Shown here: positions 36,424-47,406 of the stretch, in pieces | How positions within the stretch are numbered: position 1 is the stretch's first letter | Layout: every line of letters begins with the position of its first letter | DNA from: Phycicoccus jejuensis | Lineage (GTDB): Bacteria; Actinomycetota; Actinomycetes; Actinomycetales; Dermatophilaceae | Direction: 5' to 3' | DNA: 64,000 bases | Assembly: GCF_000720925.1 (NCBI RefSeq) | Contig: NZ_JOEE01000001.1 | Coordinates: 721,253 to 785,252, forward strand | The notes under the pieces: generated by a model | Databases searched by the model: none | What the model saw: only the letters and a program-made list of their open reading frames with translations | What the model was told of the DNA's origin: nothing | Program-made: the position numbers and the translations under genes

Positions 36424-36437
36424 GTAGCGACGCTACA
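36423..36437. promoter_or_regulatory. Dyad TGTAGCGACGCTACA at the LysR start
   Basis: A perfect 6-bp-arm palindrome with a 3-bp centre in the LysR/EamA intergenic region, touching the LysR ATG. On the minus strand TAGCGT sits 6 nt upstream of the ATG and may be a leaderless -10. The site would suit LysR autoregulation. Confidence 0.5.
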
Positions 36438-36496
36438 CGGAGCGTGGCACGATCGTGCGCTGGTGCTGAACGGAGCTCCGGCGCGAGGATGGGGGC

Positions 36497-37429
36497 ATGC
36501 CGCTGCGCGACACGCTTTCCGCCGTCCTCGTCATGCTCGTCTGGGGGATGAACTTCGTCGTCATCGAGCGCGGGCTCGACGGTGTCCCGCCGCTGCTCTT
36601 CGTCGCACTCCGCTTCGCCGTCGTCCTCCTCGCCCTGCCCTTCGTCGCACGGCCCGACGCCCCGCTGCGGCGCGTGCTCGCCGTGGGCGCCTGCATGAGC
36701 CTGGGGCAGTTCGGCCTCCTGTACTCCGCCCTGGCCCTCGGCATGCCGCCGGGCCTGGCCTCGCTGGTGCTCCAGGCGCAGGCGGTCCTCACCGTCGGGC
36801 TCGCCGCCCTCGTCCTCGGCGAACGACCGCTGCGCGTGCAGCTGGCCGGTGTCGGGGTCGGCGCGCTCGGCCTCGGGGTGGTCGCGCTCGGGCGCGGTGG
36901 CAGCGTGCCCGTCGTCGCCCTCGTCGTCTGCGTCCTCGCGGCGCTGTCGTGGGCGACCGGCAACGTGCTCGTGCGCCGGCTCGGGGTGCCCGGCGGGCTG
37001 GGCCTCACGGTGTGGTCGGCGCTCGTCGTGCCGGTGCCCGCGCTCGGCCTCAGCCTCCTCGTCGACGGGCCGGCCGCGGTCGGCACGGCCCTGACCCACC
37101 TCTCGGCCGTCAACTGGCTCTCGACCGCCTACACCGCGGTGCTCGCGAGCCTCGTCGGCTACGGGATCTGGAACCGCCTCCTCGAGCGGCACCCGGCCTC
37201 GGACGTCGCGCCGTTCACGCTGCTCGTCCCGCCCATCGGCATCGCGACGGCGTGGGTCGCCGACGGCGAGGTCCCCACCGCGCTGGTCGTCGGCGGGGGC
37301 GTCCTGCTCGTGCTCGGCGTCGCGCTGGTCACCCTGGGGCCACGGTGGCGGGGTCGGCCGCGCCGTGGGGTGACGGCGCGCGTGGCAGGCGGCGCACGTC
37401 GGGTGACGCCAGCGTCGCCAGCGCGATGA
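36497..37429 (+). CDS. EamA (DMT) family transporter
   Basis: 310 aa, about ten hydrophobic helices in two EamA repeats. It opens LRDTLSAVLVMLVWGMNFVVIERGL, the RhaT/YdcZ-like first helix, and the second repeat starts near VVALVVCVLAALSWATGNVL. Likely exports or imports a small metabolite or amino acid. It is the probable target of the divergent LysR gene. The 3' end overlaps the convergent MFS pseudogene by 101 bp. Confidence 0.9.
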   Translation: MPLRDTLSAVLVMLVWGMNFVVIERGLDGVPPLLFVALRFAVVLLALPFVARPDAPLRRVLAVGACMSLGQFGLLYSALALGMPPGLASLVLQAQAVLTVGLAALVLGERPLRVQLAGVGVGALGLGVVALGRGGSVPVVALVVCVLAALSWATGNVLVRRLGVPGGLGLTVWSALVVPVPALGLSLLVDGPAAVGTALTHLSAVNWLSTAYTAVLASLVGYGIWNRLLERHPASDVAPFTLLVPPIGIATAWVADGEVPTALVVGGGVLLVLGVALVTLGPRWRGRPRRGVTARVAGGARRVTPASPAR

Positions 37430-38426
37430 CGGCGACGGCGAGCCCGCCCGCGAGGACCACGGGCGCGAGGCCGAACCGCTCGGCGACCGGCCCCGCGACG
37501 AGCTGCCCGACGGGCACGAGCGCCATCGAGCCCAGCGCGTCGTAGGAGTAGGCCCGGGAGAGCTGGGCCGGCTCGACGTGCTCCTGCACGGCGAGGTTCC
37601 AGCCCATGCCGAACACCTCGAGCCCGACGCCGGCCACGACCGCGGCGAGCACGAGCAGCCACGCCGGGGACCCCCCGCCGAGCAGGACGAGCGGGAGGCC
37701 GAGCAGGGCGACGGCCGGCATGCCGCCCCGCAGCGGCCGGCCGAGCGGGACGCGCAGCAGGACGGCGGTCGCGACGAGCGCGCCGGCCGCCTCGGCCGAC
37801 AGCACCCAGCCCCAGGCGGGTCGACCGACCGTGTCCTCGGCCAGGGCCGGACCGAGCGTCAGCCACGCACCGCCCCAGACCGCGTTGAGGAGCGCGAAGG
37901 CGGTGACGACGACCCACAGCCACGGGGTGTCCCGGAAGGTCTGCCACCCCTCGCGCAGGTCGCGGACGACCGAGGGGCGGGAGGTCGGCGGGGCCGGCCG
38001 GGCCGCGGCTCGGCGGGGACGAGGGTCGGCACCATGCCGGCCATCGCCGGAAAGCCCGTCCCGGACGCCGCGCCCTGGAGCGCCTGGAGGACAGCGACGG
38101 GCCAGAGCTCGCGCACCCCGGCGAGGAGCAGCGCCGCCGTGAGCCCCTGCAGCAGCGCGCTCGCGAGGTTCGAGCCCTGGAGGACGAGCGAGCGGGGGAG
38201 CCGGTCGGCGAGCACGCCCCCGAAGAGCAGGAGCGCGGTCATCGGCACCACCCGTGCGGCGAGGACCTGGCCCAGGGCGGTGGCCGAGCCGCCGAGGTCG
38301 AGGACCGCGAAGGCGAGGGCGACGGTCGCGGCCGAGGTGCCCGACGAGGTTCGCCGTCCGTGAGGCGAGGTACCACGAGAACCCGCGCACGCGCAGCGGC
38401 GCGAGGGCGGCGCCGCCGGCGCTCAC
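37329..38426 (-). pseudogene. MFS transporter, frameshifted and internally deleted
   Basis: Three reading-frame segments together resemble one MFS_3/EntS-like exporter. GTG 38426 opens with LRVRGFSWYLASRTANLVG. An apparent extra G near 38340 shifts to TSAATVALAFAVLDLGG through the LADRLPRS and GMVPTLVPAE helices. Near 37975-38010 the frame returns as RPSVVRDLREGWQTF to the C-terminus. Between GMVPTLVPAE and the DLREGW segment, family members usually have another 70-80 residues (helices 5-6), so an internal deletion is inferred. The 3' end overlaps the EamA gene. A sequencing error could explain one frameshift but not the missing segment. Confidence 0.75.
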
Positions 38427-38707
38427 CGTGGGTCCATCGCGAAGGCGAACAGCGAGAGGTTGACGAGCGTCGTGCCCTCCGCACGCGGCGCCCTCGCCCA
38501 CACGGCCGCCGCGGATGCTCTCCTCCCCGGCGACGACGAGCTCGCCCGCATCGCGCAGGAGGCGCAGGTGGTAGGAGGCGTTGGCGTGCGTGAGCCCGAG
38601 CTCTCGCGCGACGTCCGCAGCGGTGAGGGCGCTGCCGGTGAGCAGGGACAGGATGCGCAGCCGGGTGGGGTGGGCGAGGGCCCGCGCAGGTGGCCGGGGT
38701 CGGTCAT
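38423..38707 (-). pseudogene. ArsR family winged-helix regulator, frameshifted remnant
   Basis: ATG 38707 with GGAGG upstream begins MTDPGHLR. The frame then breaks near 38680: the recognisable helix-turn-helix ALAHPTRLRILSLL...LTHANASYHLRLLRDAGELV is in another frame. Near 38480-38508 the first frame resumes with TTLVNLSLFAFAMDPR and a stop that overlaps the MFS start (GTGA). The combined length is about 94 codons against roughly 190-200 for this family, so its effector region looks deleted. It forms an operon with the decaying MFS gene. Confidence 0.75.
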
Positions 38708-38715
38708 CACTACCT

Positions 38716-38730
38716 CCAAAGGGTTCTTGG
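38716..38730. promoter_or_regulatory. Possible operator upstream of the ArsR remnant
   Basis: CCAAAGGGTTCTTGG, an imperfect dyad just upstream of the ArsR ribosome site, resembling winged-helix regulator operators. Weak by itself. Confidence 0.3.
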
Positions 38731-38837
38731 GGCGTGTGACACCGCGGCGCACGAAGTGTCAAAGAGCTGTTGGGGAGTCCTCGACGCGCCACGGCGGCGG
38801 GGGTGCCGGGGGAGGGGGCCCCGGCGGTGTAGCGGCC

Positions 38838-38869
38838 GATTTGGTCAGGCGCGAGGGCTCTGGCAGACT
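38838..38869 (+). promoter_or_regulatory. Promoter of the S10 operon
   Basis: GATTT at 38838 overlaps TTGGTC (38841-38846); 17-bp spacer; CAGACT (38864-38869). The leader from about 38876 to 39131 (about 255 nt) has no gene I can support and may carry regulation. Confidence 0.65.
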
Positions 38870-39131
38870 AGCCGGGTTGCTTGGCGTGCCCCCGCGTCCC
38901 AGACCGGGACCGGGAGCCCACCGCGACGAGGTACTGAACCGCCGGACGGCGGGGCGGCTCGTCGGCGAAGAGCCAGGCCCGGTTCCACCGGACAGCCGGA
39001 CCCACGGACGAACGCGAGAGATCGCCTGCGCCCGAACTGCGGAACAAGGGCGACACGCCCGACCGCGGGGGTCGGAGGTCCACGGGCCGGCACTTTGACA
39101 GATGGACGGCGAGAGAGAGACGGAACAACAG

Positions 39132-39440
39132 ATGGCGGGACAGAAGATCCGCATCCGGTTGAAGTCGTATGACCACGAGGTCATCGACAGCTCGGCGCGC
39201 AAGATCGTCGACACCGTGACCCGCGCGGGTGCGACCGTGGTTGGCCCCGTGCCGCTGCCGACGGAGAAGAACGTCTTCTGCGTCATCCGGTCGCCGCACA
39301 AGTACAAGGACAGCCGCGAGCACTTCGAGATGCGCACGCACAAGCGCCTCATCGACATCATCGACCCGACGCCGAAGGCCGTCGACTCGCTGATGCGTCT
39401 CGACCTCCCGGCTGACGTCAACATCGAGATCAAGCTCTGA
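39132..39440 (+). CDS. rpsJ: 30S ribosomal protein uS10
   Basis: 102 aa from ATG 39132 ([19 protein letters not shown]). An in-frame start 30 bp upstream would add a non-conserved [10 protein letters not shown]. Conserved segments are [19 protein letters not shown] and the C-terminal [12 protein letters not shown]10 is also NusE, partner of NusG in antitermination. First gene of the S10 operon. Confidence 0.98.
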   Translation: MAGQKIRIRLKSYDHEVIDSSARKIVDTVTRAGATVVGPVPLPTEKNVFCVIRSPHKYKDSREHFEMRTHKRLIDIIDPTPKAVDSLMRLDLPADVNIEIKL

Positions 39441-39448
39441 GGCTCGCG

Positions 39449-40102
39449 ATGACTACTGCCACGAAGACCCAGAAGGGTCTGCTGGGCACCAAGCTCGGCA
39501 TGACCCAGGTGTGGGACGAGAACAACCGACTCGTGCCCGTCACCGTGATCCAGGCCGGCCCGAACGTCGTGACCCAGGTCCGCGCGGCCGACGTCGACGG
39601 CTACGCGGCCGTCCAGCTCGGCTACGGCGCCATCGACCCCCGCAAGGTCACCAAGCCGCTGGCCGGCCACTTCGAGAAGGCCGGCGTGACCCCGCGCCGC
39701 TTCCTCATCGAGATCCGCACCGCCGACGCGGGCGAGTACTCGCTCGGCCAGGAGCTCGGCGCCGACACCTTCGAGTCCGGCTCCTCGGTCGACATCAGCG
39801 CGACCACCAAGGGCAAGGGCTTCGCCGGTGTCATGAAGCGTCACGGCTTCCACGGCGTCAGCTCCTCGCACGGTGCGCACAAGAACCACCGCAAGCCCGG
39901 CTCCATCGGTGGCTGCGCCACCCCGGGCCGCGTGTTCAAGGGCATGCGCATGGCCGGCCGCATGGGCGGCGTGCGCCACACCACGCAGAACCTCACGATC
40001 CACGCCGTGGACGCCGACAAGGGCCTGCTGCTCGTCAAGGGCGCCGTCCCCGGTCCCCGCGGTGCGGTCGTCCTCGTCCGCTCGGCCGCGAAGGGGGCCT
40101 GA
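39449..40102 (+). CDS. rplC: 50S ribosomal protein uL3
   Basis: 217 aa, normal length. [17 protein letters not shown] at the N-terminus; the central [14 protein letters not shown] loop reaches the peptidyl-transferase centre; [15 protein letters not shown] is also conserved. Starts 8 bp after rpsJ. Confidence 0.98.
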   Translation: MTTATKTQKGLLGTKLGMTQVWDENNRLVPVTVIQAGPNVVTQVRAADVDGYAAVQLGYGAIDPRKVTKPLAGHFEKAGVTPRRFLIEIRTADAGEYSLGQELGADTFESGSSVDISATTKGKGFAGVMKRHGFHGVSSSHGAHKNHRKPGSIGGCATPGRVFKGMRMAGRMGGVRHTTQNLTIHAVDADKGLLLVKGAVPGPRGAVVLVRSAAKGA

Positions 40103-40104
40103 CC

Positions 40105-40788
40105 ATGGCTACCACGACGCTCGACGTCACCCTCCCCTCGGAGATCTTCGACGTCCAGACCAACGTCCCGCTGATCCACCAGGTCGTCGTCGCGCAGCTC
40201 GCGGCGGCCCGTCAGGGCACGCACGCCACCAAGACCCGCGGCGACGTCCGCGGCGGTGGCAAGAAGCCCTACCGCCAGAAGGGCACCGGCCGCGCCCGCC
40301 AGGGCTCGACCCGTGCGCCGCAGTTCGCCGGCGGTGGCACCGTGCACGGCCCGCAGCCGCGTGACTACAACCAGCGCACCCCCAAGAAGATGAAGGCCGC
40401 CGCCCTGCGCGGTGCCCTCTCCGACCGGGCGCGCCACGGCCGCATCCACGTCGTCGAGTCCATCGCCACCGGCGAGGCCCCCTCGACCAAGGACGCCAAG
40501 GCCCTGTTCGCCGGCCTCACCGAGCGCCCGAACCTGCTCGTCGTCCTCGACCGCAGCGACATCGTGTCGCTGAAGTCGGTGCGCAACCTCGCCGAGGTCC
40601 ACGTGCTCGCGGTCGACCAGCTCAACACCTACGACGTGCTCTGCGCCGACGACGTCGTCTTCACCCAGGCCGCCTACGAGGCGTTCACCGGTGAGACCGT
40701 CGCCGCCGCGAAGCCCGCCAAGAAGGCCGCGGCGAAGAAGGCTCCGGCCAAGAAGGCCGCCGAGGCCGATGTGGAGGACGAGAAGTGA
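40105..40788 (+). CDS. rplD: 50S ribosomal protein uL4
   Basis: 227 aa from ATG 40105. The tunnel loop is in [19 protein letters not shown], with the [10 protein letters not shown] segment. After the conserved core it ends in a Lys/Ala-rich tail ([19 protein letters not shown]) longer than in E. coli. In E. coli L4 represses this operon; no such leader element was identified here. Stop overlaps the rplW start. Confidence 0.98.
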   Translation: MATTTLDVTLPSEIFDVQTNVPLIHQVVVAQLAAARQGTHATKTRGDVRGGGKKPYRQKGTGRARQGSTRAPQFAGGGTVHGPQPRDYNQRTPKKMKAAALRGALSDRARHGRIHVVESIATGEAPSTKDAKALFAGLTERPNLLVVLDRSDIVSLKSVRNLAEVHVLAVDQLNTYDVLCADDVVFTQAAYEAFTGETVAAAKPAKKAAAKKAPAKKAAEADVEDEK

Positions 40789-41084
40789 GCCAGGGCAAGA
40801 ACCCCCGCGACATCCTGATCGCGCCGGTCGTGTCCGAGAAGTCGTACGGCCTCCTCGACGAGGGCAAGTACACCTTCCTCGTCGACCCGCGGTCGAACAA
40901 GACCGAGATCAAGATCGCCGTCGAGGAGATCTTCAAGGTCAAGGTCGACTCCGTGCACACGATGAACCGCCAGGGCAAGTCCCGTCGCACGCGGTTCGGC
41001 ACCGGCAAGCGCAAGGACACCAAGCGCGCGATCGTCACCCTCCGCGAGGGCTCGATCGACATCTTCGGCAGCGCCGGCGCCTGA
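40785..41084 (+). CDS. rplW: 50S ribosomal protein uL23
   Basis: 99 aa from GTG 40785 (GTGA overlap with rplD). [17 protein letters not shown], then [19 protein letters not shown]. Lies at the exit tunnel and docks trigger factor and SRP. Confidence 0.98.
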   Translation: MSQGKNPRDILIAPVVSEKSYGLLDEGKYTFLVDPRSNKTEIKIAVEEIFKVKVDSVHTMNRQGKSRRTRFGTGKRKDTKRAIVTLREGSIDIFGSAGA

Positions 41085-41103
41085 GGAAGCTGAGGACTAC
41101 ACC

Positions 41104-41940
41104 ATGGGTATCCGCAAGTACAAGCCGACGACGCCGGGGCGTCGCGGGTCGAGCGTGGCCGACTTCGTCGAGGTCACCCGCTCCACCCCCGAGAAGTCCC
41201 TCGTCCGTCCGCTGACCAAGAGCGGTGGTCGCAACAGCAACGGCCGCATCACCACTCGTCACATCGGTGGTGGCCACAAGCGCGCCTACCGCGTCATCGA
41301 CTTCCGTCGCCACGACAAGGACGGCGTGCCGGCCAAGGTCGCTCACATCGAGTACGACCCCAACCGCACCGCCCGCATCGCGCTGCTGCACTACGCGGAC
41401 GGCGAGAAGCGCTACATCCTGGCCCCCAAGGGCCTCGAGCAGGGCGCGACGATCGAGAACGGCCCGTCGGCCGACATCAAGCCGGGCAACACGCTGCCGC
41501 TGCGCAACATCCCGACCGGTACGGTCATCCACGCCGTCGAGCTCAAGCCCGGTGGCGGCGCGAAGATCGCCCGCTCCGCCGGTGTCCGCGTGCAGCTCGT
41601 CGCCAAGGACGGCCCCTACGCGCAGCTGCGCATGCCGTCCGGTGAGATCCGCAACGTCGACGTGCGCTGCCGCGCCACCGTCGGCGAGGTCGGCAACGCC
41701 GAGCAGTCGAACATCAACTGGGGCAAGGCCGGCCGCATGCGCTGGAAGGGCAAGCGCCCGACCGTCCGTGGTGTCGTCATGAACCCGGTCGACCACCCGC
41801 ACGGTGGTGGCGAGGGCCGCACCTCCGGTGGTCGTCACCCGGTGAGCCCCTGGGGCCAGCCCGAGGGCCGCACCCGCCGCCCCGGCAAGCCCAGCGACAA
41901 GCTCATCGTGCGTCGCCGTCGTACTGGCAAGAAGCGCTGA
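41104..41940 (+). CDS. rplB: 50S ribosomal protein uL2
   Basis: 278 aa. [29 protein letters not shown] and the C-terminal [19 protein letters not shown] with the functionally important His residue are all intact. Needed for subunit association and peptidyl transfer. Confidence 0.98.
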   Translation: MGIRKYKPTTPGRRGSSVADFVEVTRSTPEKSLVRPLTKSGGRNSNGRITTRHIGGGHKRAYRVIDFRRHDKDGVPAKVAHIEYDPNRTARIALLHYADGEKRYILAPKGLEQGATIENGPSADIKPGNTLPLRNIPTGTVIHAVELKPGGGAKIARSAGVRVQLVAKDGPYAQLRMPSGEIRNVDVRCRATVGEVGNAEQSNINWGKAGRMRWKGKRPTVRGVVMNPVDHPHGGGEGRTSGGRHPVSPWGQPEGRTRRPGKPSDKLIVRRRRTGKKR

Positions 41941-41955
41941 TAAGGAGCCTGTGGA

Positions 41956-42237
41956 ATGCCTCGTAGCCTGAAGAAGGGCCCCTTCATCGACGACCACCTT
42001 CAGAAGAAGGTGGATGTCCAGAACGAAGCGGGCACCAAGAACGTCATCAAGACCTGGTCGCGCCGTTCGGTCATCAGCCCGGACATGCTCGGCCACACCT
42101 TCGCCGTCCACGACGGCCGCAAGCACGCCCCGGTGTTCGTCACCGAGGCGATGGTCGGCCACAAGCTCGGCGAGTTCGCACCGACCCGCACCTTCAAGGG
42201 TCACGTGAAGGACGACAAGAAGGGGCGTCGTCGCTGA
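41956..42237 (+). CDS. rpsS: 30S ribosomal protein uS19
   Basis: 93 aa. [19 protein letters not shown] and [14 protein letters not shown]. The stop shares its A with the rplV start (TGATG). Confidence 0.98.
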   Translation: MPRSLKKGPFIDDHLQKKVDVQNEAGTKNVIKTWSRRSVISPDMLGHTFAVHDGRKHAPVFVTEAMVGHKLGEFAPTRTFKGHVKDDKKGRRR

Positions 42238-42635
42238 TGGCCACCGACAACACCACGCTGGAGTCGCGGGCGACCGCCCGCCACACCCGCATCACGCCGA
42301 TGAAGGCGCGTCGCGTCGTCGACCTCATCCGCGGCAAGGCTGCGCCCGACGCCGTGTCGGTCCTGCGCTTCGCGCCCCAGGCGGCGAGCGAGCAGGTCCT
42401 CAAGGTCCTCGAGTCCGCGATCGCCAACGCCCGCGTCCGCGCCGACAAGACGGCCGAGCGGTTCGACGAGCGCGAGCTCGTCGTCTCCGCGGCCTTCGTC
42501 GACGAGGGCCCGACCATGAAGCGGTTCCGTCCGCGCGCCCAGGGCCGCGCCGGCCGCATCAACAAGCGCACGAGCCACATCACGGTGGTCGTCGCTCCCA
42601 AGCCCGCCAAGACCACGAACGGAGGCACCCGCTGA
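42237..42635 (+). CDS. rplV: 50S ribosomal protein uL22
   Basis: 132 aa. [17 protein letters not shown], and the tunnel hairpin [18 protein letters not shown] followed by [13 protein letters not shown] overlaps on both sides couple it to rpsS and rpsC. Confidence 0.98.
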   Translation: MATDNTTLESRATARHTRITPMKARRVVDLIRGKAAPDAVSVLRFAPQAASEQVLKVLESAIANARVRADKTAERFDERELVVSAAFVDEGPTMKRFRPRAQGRAGRINKRTSHITVVVAPKPAKTTNGGTR

Positions 42636-43432
42636 TGGGTCAGAAGGTCAACCCGCACGGCTTCCGTCTCGGGATCACGACGGAGCACAAGAGCCGTTGG
42701 TTCGCCGACTCCACCAAGGAGGGTCAGCGTTACCGCGACTACGTCAAGGAGGACGTGGCGATCCGCAAGCTCATGTCCACGGGCATGGACCGCGCCGGTA
42801 TCGCCCGTGTCGACATCGAGCGCACGCGTGACCGCGTCCGCGTCGACATCCACACCGCCCGCCCGGGCATCGTCATCGGCCGCCGCGGCGCCGAGGCCGA
42901 CCGCATCCGCGGTGAGCTCGAGAAGCTCACGGGCAAGCAGGTGCAGCTGAACATCCTCGAGGTCAAGAACCCCGAGCAGGAGGCCCAGCTCGTCGCGCAG
43001 GGCATCGCCGAGCAGCTGTCGGCCCGTGTCTCGTTCCGTCGCGCCATGCGCAAGGGCATGCAGTCCGCCACCCGCGCCGGCGCCAAGGGCATCCGCGTGC
43101 AGGTCTCCGGCCGCCTCGGCGGCGCGGAGATGAGCCGCACCGAGTTCTACCGCGAGGGTCGCGTGCCGCTGCACACCCTCCGCGCGCAGATCGACTACGG
43201 CCTGTACGAGGCCAAGACCACGTTCGGGCGCATCGGCGTCAAGGTGTGGATCTACAAGGGCGACATGACCGCTCGCGAGCTCGCGGCCCAGCAGGCCACG
43301 GCTCCGCGCCAGGGTCGCGGCCCGCGTCGTGACGGCGCCGACCGCCCGGCCCGCGCCCGTCGCACCGAGGCCCCCGCCGCCCAGGCCCAGCAGGAGCAGG
43401 CCCCGGCCGCTCCGAGCACCGAGGAGTCCTGA
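42635..43432 (+). CDS. rpsC: 30S ribosomal protein uS3
   Basis: 265 aa. KH domain with [13 protein letters not shown] (GxxG-type loop), then the S3 C-terminal domain ([24 protein letters not shown]). A Pro/Ala/Gln-rich tail of about 45 residues follows, longer than in E. coli and usual in actinobacteria. Confidence 0.98.
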   Translation: MGQKVNPHGFRLGITTEHKSRWFADSTKEGQRYRDYVKEDVAIRKLMSTGMDRAGIARVDIERTRDRVRVDIHTARPGIVIGRRGAEADRIRGELEKLTGKQVQLNILEVKNPEQEAQLVAQGIAEQLSARVSFRRAMRKGMQSATRAGAKGIRVQVSGRLGGAEMSRTEFYREGRVPLHTLRAQIDYGLYEAKTTFGRIGVKVWIYKGDMTARELAAQQATAPRQGRGPRRDGADRPARARRTEAPAAQAQQEQAPAAPSTEES

Positions 43433-43435
43433 CCC

Positions 43436-43855
43436 ATGTTGATTCCCCGTCGAGTCAAGCACCGCAAGCAGCACCACCCGGGTCGCTCGGGTATGGCCAA
43501 GGGCGGTACGACCATCGCGTTCGGTGACTACGGCATCCAGGCCCTCGAGCCCGCCTACGTCACCAACCGCCAGATCGAGTCCGCGCGTATCGCGATGACC
43601 CGGTACATCAAGCGTGGCGGAAAGGTCTGGATCAACATCTACCCGGACCGCCCGCTGACCAAGAAGCCGGCCGAGACCCGCATGGGCTCCGGCAAGGGGT
43701 CCCCCGAGTGGTGGATCGCCAACGTCAAGCCGGGTCGGATCATGTTCGAGCTCTCCGGTGTCCCGGAGGACGTCGCGCGCGAGGCCCTGCGTCTCGCGAT
43801 GCACAAGCTGCCGATGAAGTGCCGCTTCGTCCGGCGTGAGGGTGGTGACTTCTGA
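43436..43855 (+). CDS. rplP: 50S ribosomal protein uL16
   Basis: 139 aa. [19 protein letters not shown] and [15 protein letters not shown]. Positioned near the A-site tRNA. TGATG overlap with rpmC. Confidence 0.98.
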   Translation: MLIPRRVKHRKQHHPGRSGMAKGGTTIAFGDYGIQALEPAYVTNRQIESARIAMTRYIKRGGKVWINIYPDRPLTKKPAETRMGSGKGSPEWWIANVKPGRIMFELSGVPEDVAREALRLAMHKLPMKCRFVRREGGDF

Positions 43856-44091
43856 TGGCAGTCGGTTCCAAGGACCTGAGCCCCAAGGAGATGCGGGGCT
43901 TCGACGACGAGCGTCTCGTCGACGAGCTGCGCAAGGCCAAGGAGGAGCTGTTCAACCTCCGCTTCCAGTCCGCCACCGGGCAGCTGGACAACCACGGTCG
44001 GCTCCGCGCCGTCCGCAAGGACATCGCCCGGATCTACACCGAGATGCGTGAGCGTGAGCTCGGCATCGGCGTGAAGGGTGAGGCCAAGTGA
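43855..44091 (+). CDS. rpmC: 50S ribosomal protein uL29
   Basis: 78 aa. [30 protein letters not shown], a two-helix protein near the tunnel exit. Stop overlaps the rpsQ start. Confidence 0.97.
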   Translation: MAVGSKDLSPKEMRGFDDERLVDELRKAKEELFNLRFQSATGQLDNHGRLRAVRKDIARIYTEMRERELGIGVKGEAK

Positions 44092-44375
44092 GCGAGAAGA
44101 AGGACGAGACCGTGACCACCGTCAGCCGCAACGACCGCAAGACCCGCCAGGGCTACGTGGTGAGCGACAAGATGGACAAGACCGTCGTCGTCGAGGTCGA
44201 GGACCGCGTCAAGCACGCGCTCTACGGCAAGGTCATGCGCCGCTCGAGCAAGGTCAAGGCCCACGACGAGGCCAACGCCGCCGGCATCGGCGACCGCGTC
44301 CTCATCATGGAGACCCGGCCGCTGTCCGCGACGAAGCGCTGGCGCGTCGTCGAGATCCTCGAGAAGGCCAAGTAA
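44088..44375 (+). CDS. rpsQ: 30S ribosomal protein uS17
   Basis: 95 aa from GTG 44088 (GTGA overlap). [21 protein letters not shown] and [19 protein letters not shown]. The N-terminus has about 15 extra residues relative to E. coli. Confidence 0.97.
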   Translation: MSEKKDETVTTVSRNDRKTRQGYVVSDKMDKTVVVEVEDRVKHALYGKVMRRSSKVKAHDEANAAGIGDRVLIMETRPLSATKRWRVVEILEKAK

Positions 44376-44455
44376 GCCTCTGCCGCAAGGCAATCCAGTC
44401 AGTTCGGCCAGGCTCGCCCCCGGCGAGAACCAGCACGACGAGTAGGAGTTAGACA

Positions 44456-44824
<369 letters not shown>

Positions 44825-44827
44825 ACC

Positions 44828-45172
44828 ATGGCCTCGAAGATCAAGAAGGGCGACACCGTCCAGGTGCTCGCCGGCAAGGACAAGGGCCAGACCGGCAAGG
44901 TCATCGCGGTCAACCGCGAGACCGGCCGCGTCACGGTCGAGGGTGTCAACCGGGTGACCCGGCACACCAAGGCCGGCGAGTCGACCCGGGGCAGCCGCAC
45001 CGGTGGCCTCGTCGTCCAGGAGGCGCCGATCCACGTGAGCAACGTGGCCATCGTCGACCCCTCGGACAAGAAGCCCACCCGGATCAAGACCCGCGTCGAG
45101 ACCGTCGAGCGTGACGGCCGTCAGAAGACGAGCCGTGTCCGCGTCGGCGCGCGCTCGGGCAAGGACCTGTGA
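44828..45172 (+). CDS. rplX: 50S ribosomal protein uL24
   Basis: 114 aa. [21 protein letters not shown] (KOW motif) and [20 protein letters not shown]. An early assembly protein for the 50S subunit. Confidence 0.97.
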   Translation: MASKIKKGDTVQVLAGKDKGQTGKVIAVNRETGRVTVEGVNRVTRHTKAGESTRGSRTGGLVVQEAPIHVSNVAIVDPSDKKPTRIKTRVETVERDGRQKTSRVRVGARSGKDL

Positions 45173-45177
45173 GAGAG

Positions 45178-45738
45178 ATGGCCGAGACCGCTACCAAGCC
45201 CCGCCTCAAGGCGCGCTACCAGGACGAGATCAAGGGCGCCCTGCGTGACCAGTTCGGCTACGCCAACGTCATGCAGGTCCCGGGTGTCGTCAAGGTCGTC
45301 GTCAACATGGGTGTCGGCGACGCCGCCAAGGACAGCAAGCTCATCGAGGGTGCCGTCCGCGACCTCACCGCCATCACCGGCCAGAAGCCGGTCGTGACGA
45401 AGGCCCGCAAGTCCATCGCCCAGTTCAAGCTGCGTGAGGGCATGCCGATCGGCACGCACACCACGCTGCGCGGCGACCGGATGTGGGAGTTCCTCGACCG
45501 GCTCGTCACCATCGCGCTGCCGCGCATCCGCGACTTCCGCGGCCTCTCGCCGAAGCAGTTCGACGGCCGCGGCAACTACACCTTCGGCCTCACGGAGCAG
45601 TCGATGTTCCACGAGATCGACCAGGACAAGATCGACCGCGTCCGCGGCATGGACATCACGGTCGTCACCACGGCGACGAACGACGACGAGGGACGCGCGC
45701 TGCTCAAGGCGCTCGGCTTCCCGTTCAAGGAGAACTGA
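45178..45738 (+). CDS. rplE: 50S ribosomal protein uL5
   Basis: 186 aa from ATG 45178 ([18 protein letters not shown]). A GTG nine bases earlier (45169) overlaps the rplX stop and is an alternative start; neither has a perfect ribosome site. Conserved [33 protein letters not shown] and [16 protein letters not shown]. Binds 5S rRNA. Confidence 0.96.
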   Translation: MAETATKPRLKARYQDEIKGALRDQFGYANVMQVPGVVKVVVNMGVGDAAKDSKLIEGAVRDLTAITGQKPVVTKARKSIAQFKLREGMPIGTHTTLRGDRMWEFLDRLVTIALPRIRDFRGLSPKQFDGRGNYTFGLTEQSMFHEIDQDKIDRVRGMDITVVTTATNDDEGRALLKALGFPFKEN

Positions 45739-45739
45739 C

Positions 45740-45925
45740 ATGGCCAAGACCGCCCTGGTCAACAAGGCGAACAAGAAGCCGAAGTTCGCGGTCCGCGGCT
45801 ACACGCGGTGCCAGCGCTGCGGGCGCCCGCACTCGGTCTATCGCAAGTTCGGCCTGTGCCGGATCTGCCTGCGGGAGATGGCCCACGCGGGCGAGCTCCC
45901 CGGTGTGACCAAGTCCAGCTGGTAA
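45740..45925 (+). CDS. rpsN: 30S ribosomal protein uS14, zinc (type Z) form
   Basis: 61 aa. [20 protein letters not shown] supplies two CxxC zinc pairs, so this is the short zinc-binding S14. A zinc-free paralogue may exist elsewhere in such genomes. Starts 1 bp after the rplE stop. Confidence 0.97.
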   Translation: MAKTALVNKANKKPKFAVRGYTRCQRCGRPHSVYRKFGLCRICLREMAHAGELPGVTKSSW

Positions 45926-46034
45926 GTCCTCACCTCCGCCGCCCCCGGGCGGCACCCCATCCACAGACCATCTACATCGCAGGTCCGCCGGGATCCCCGG
46001 CAGAAACCACGGTGAGAGAGGGCGGAGAAGCCCA

Positions 46035-46433
46035 ATGACCATGACCGACCCGATCGCGGACATGCTGACCCGCGTCCGGAACGCCAACTCGGCGCACAAG
46101 GACGCAGTCTCCATGCCGTTCTCGAAGCTCAAGAGCCACGTCGCCGAGATCCTCGAGGCCGAGGGTTACATCGCCGGCTGGTCCGTCGAGGACGCCGAGG
46201 TGGGCAAGACCCTCACGGTGAACCTCAAGTACGGCCCCAACCGTGAGCGTTCCATCGCCGGCCTGCGCCGCGTGAGCAAGCCCGGGCTGCGCGTGTACGC
46301 CAAGTCCACCAACCTTCCCAAGGTGCTCGGTGGTCTCGGTGTCGCGATCATCTCGACGTCGTCCGGCCTGCTGACCGACCGTCAGGCCGCCAACAAGGGT
46401 GTGGGTGGGGAAGTCCTCGCCTACGTCTGGTAA
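46035..46433 (+). CDS. rpsH: 30S ribosomal protein uS8
   Basis: 132 aa. [18 protein letters not shown]; a second ATG two codons in is equally possible. C-terminal [21 protein letters not shown]. Central to 16S central-domain assembly. The 109-bp gap upstream contains no gene. Confidence 0.98.
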   Translation: MTMTDPIADMLTRVRNANSAHKDAVSMPFSKLKSHVAEILEAEGYIAGWSVEDAEVGKTLTVNLKYGPNRERSIAGLRRVSKPGLRVYAKSTNLPKVLGGLGVAIISTSSGLLTDRQAANKGVGGEVLAYVW

Positions 46434-46445
46434 GGGGTAGCAGAC

Positions 46446-46982
46446 ATGTCTCGAATCGGACGTCTCCCCGTCACCGTCCCCTCGGGTGTCGACGTGACCG
46501 TCTCCGGTCAGCACGTCACCGTGAAGGGCCCGAAGGGTGAGCTCTCGCACACCGTCGCCGAGCCGATCACCGTCGAGCAGACCGACGGCGTGCTCGAGGT
46601 CAAGCGCCCCGACGACGAGCGCACCTCGCGCTCGCTCCACGGCCTGACCCGCTCGCTCATCAACAACATGGTCCTCGGTGTCACCGAGGGCTACGAGAAG
46701 AAGCTCGAGATCCACGGCACCGGTTACCGCGTGCTGGCCAAGGGCTCGAACCTCGAGTTCGCCCTCGGGTACTCGCACTCGATCACCGTCGAGCCGCCGG
46801 CCGGCATCACCTTCGCGGTGGAGAACCAGACCCGGTTCTCGGTCCAGGGCATCGACAAGCAGCTCGTCGGCGAGGTCGCCGCGAACATCCGCAAGCTCCG
46901 CAAGCCCGACCCGTACAAGGGCAAGGGCGTCCGCTACGCGGGCGAGCAGATCCGCCGCAAGGTCGGAAAGGCTGGTAAGTAA
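46446..46982 (+). CDS. rplF: 50S ribosomal protein uL6
   Basis: 178 aa. [17 protein letters not shown] and the C-terminal [20 protein letters not shown]. Near the sarcin-ricin loop. Confidence 0.98.
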   Translation: MSRIGRLPVTVPSGVDVTVSGQHVTVKGPKGELSHTVAEPITVEQTDGVLEVKRPDDERTSRSLHGLTRSLINNMVLGVTEGYEKKLEIHGTGYRVLAKGSNLEFALGYSHSITVEPPAGITFAVENQTRFSVQGIDKQLVGEVAANIRKLRKPDPYKGKGVRYAGEQIRRKVGKAGK

Positions 46983-46985
46983 CCG

Positions 46986-47360
46986 ATGGCCATGATCGTC
47001 AAGCGCGCCAAGGGCAAGACGGCCGCGCGCACGCGCCGTCACACCCGACTCCGCAAGCTGGTCACCGGCACCGCCGTCCGGCCCCGGCTCGTCGTCTCGC
47101 GCTCCTCGCGCCACGTCTTCGTCCAGGTCGTCGACGACACCGTCGGCAAGACCGTCGCGTCGGCGTCGACCATGGAGGCCGACGTGCGCGCCCTCGAGGG
47201 CGACAAGCGCGAGAAGGCCAAGAAGGTCGGCGAGCTCGTCGCCTCGCGCGCCAAGGCCGCGGGTGTCGAGGCCGTCGTGTTCGACCGTGGTGGCAACAAG
47301 TACCACGGTCGCGTCGCCGCCATCGCGGACGGCGCTCGGGAAGGCGGGCTGGCCCTGTGA
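46986..47360 (+). CDS. rplR: 50S ribosomal protein uL18
   Basis: 124 aa. [21 protein letters not shown] and [25 protein letters not shown]. Binds 5S rRNA with uL5. Confidence 0.98.
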   Translation: MAMIVKRAKGKTAARTRRHTRLRKLVTGTAVRPRLVVSRSSRHVFVQVVDDTVGKTVASASTMEADVRALEGDKREKAKKVGELVASRAKAAGVEAVVFDRGGNKYHGRVAAIADGAREGGLAL

Positions 47361-47406
47361 CCCACGCTGCTCGTACCACCACGAACGTCGAGAAGAGGAA
47401 CATCTG

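Noticed and set aside
37329..38792. One 487-residue ArsR-MFS fusion protein
   Set aside because: The open frame is a chance high-GC concatenation. Only the ends of it and the helix-turn-helix segment match real families, and the middle is out of frame.
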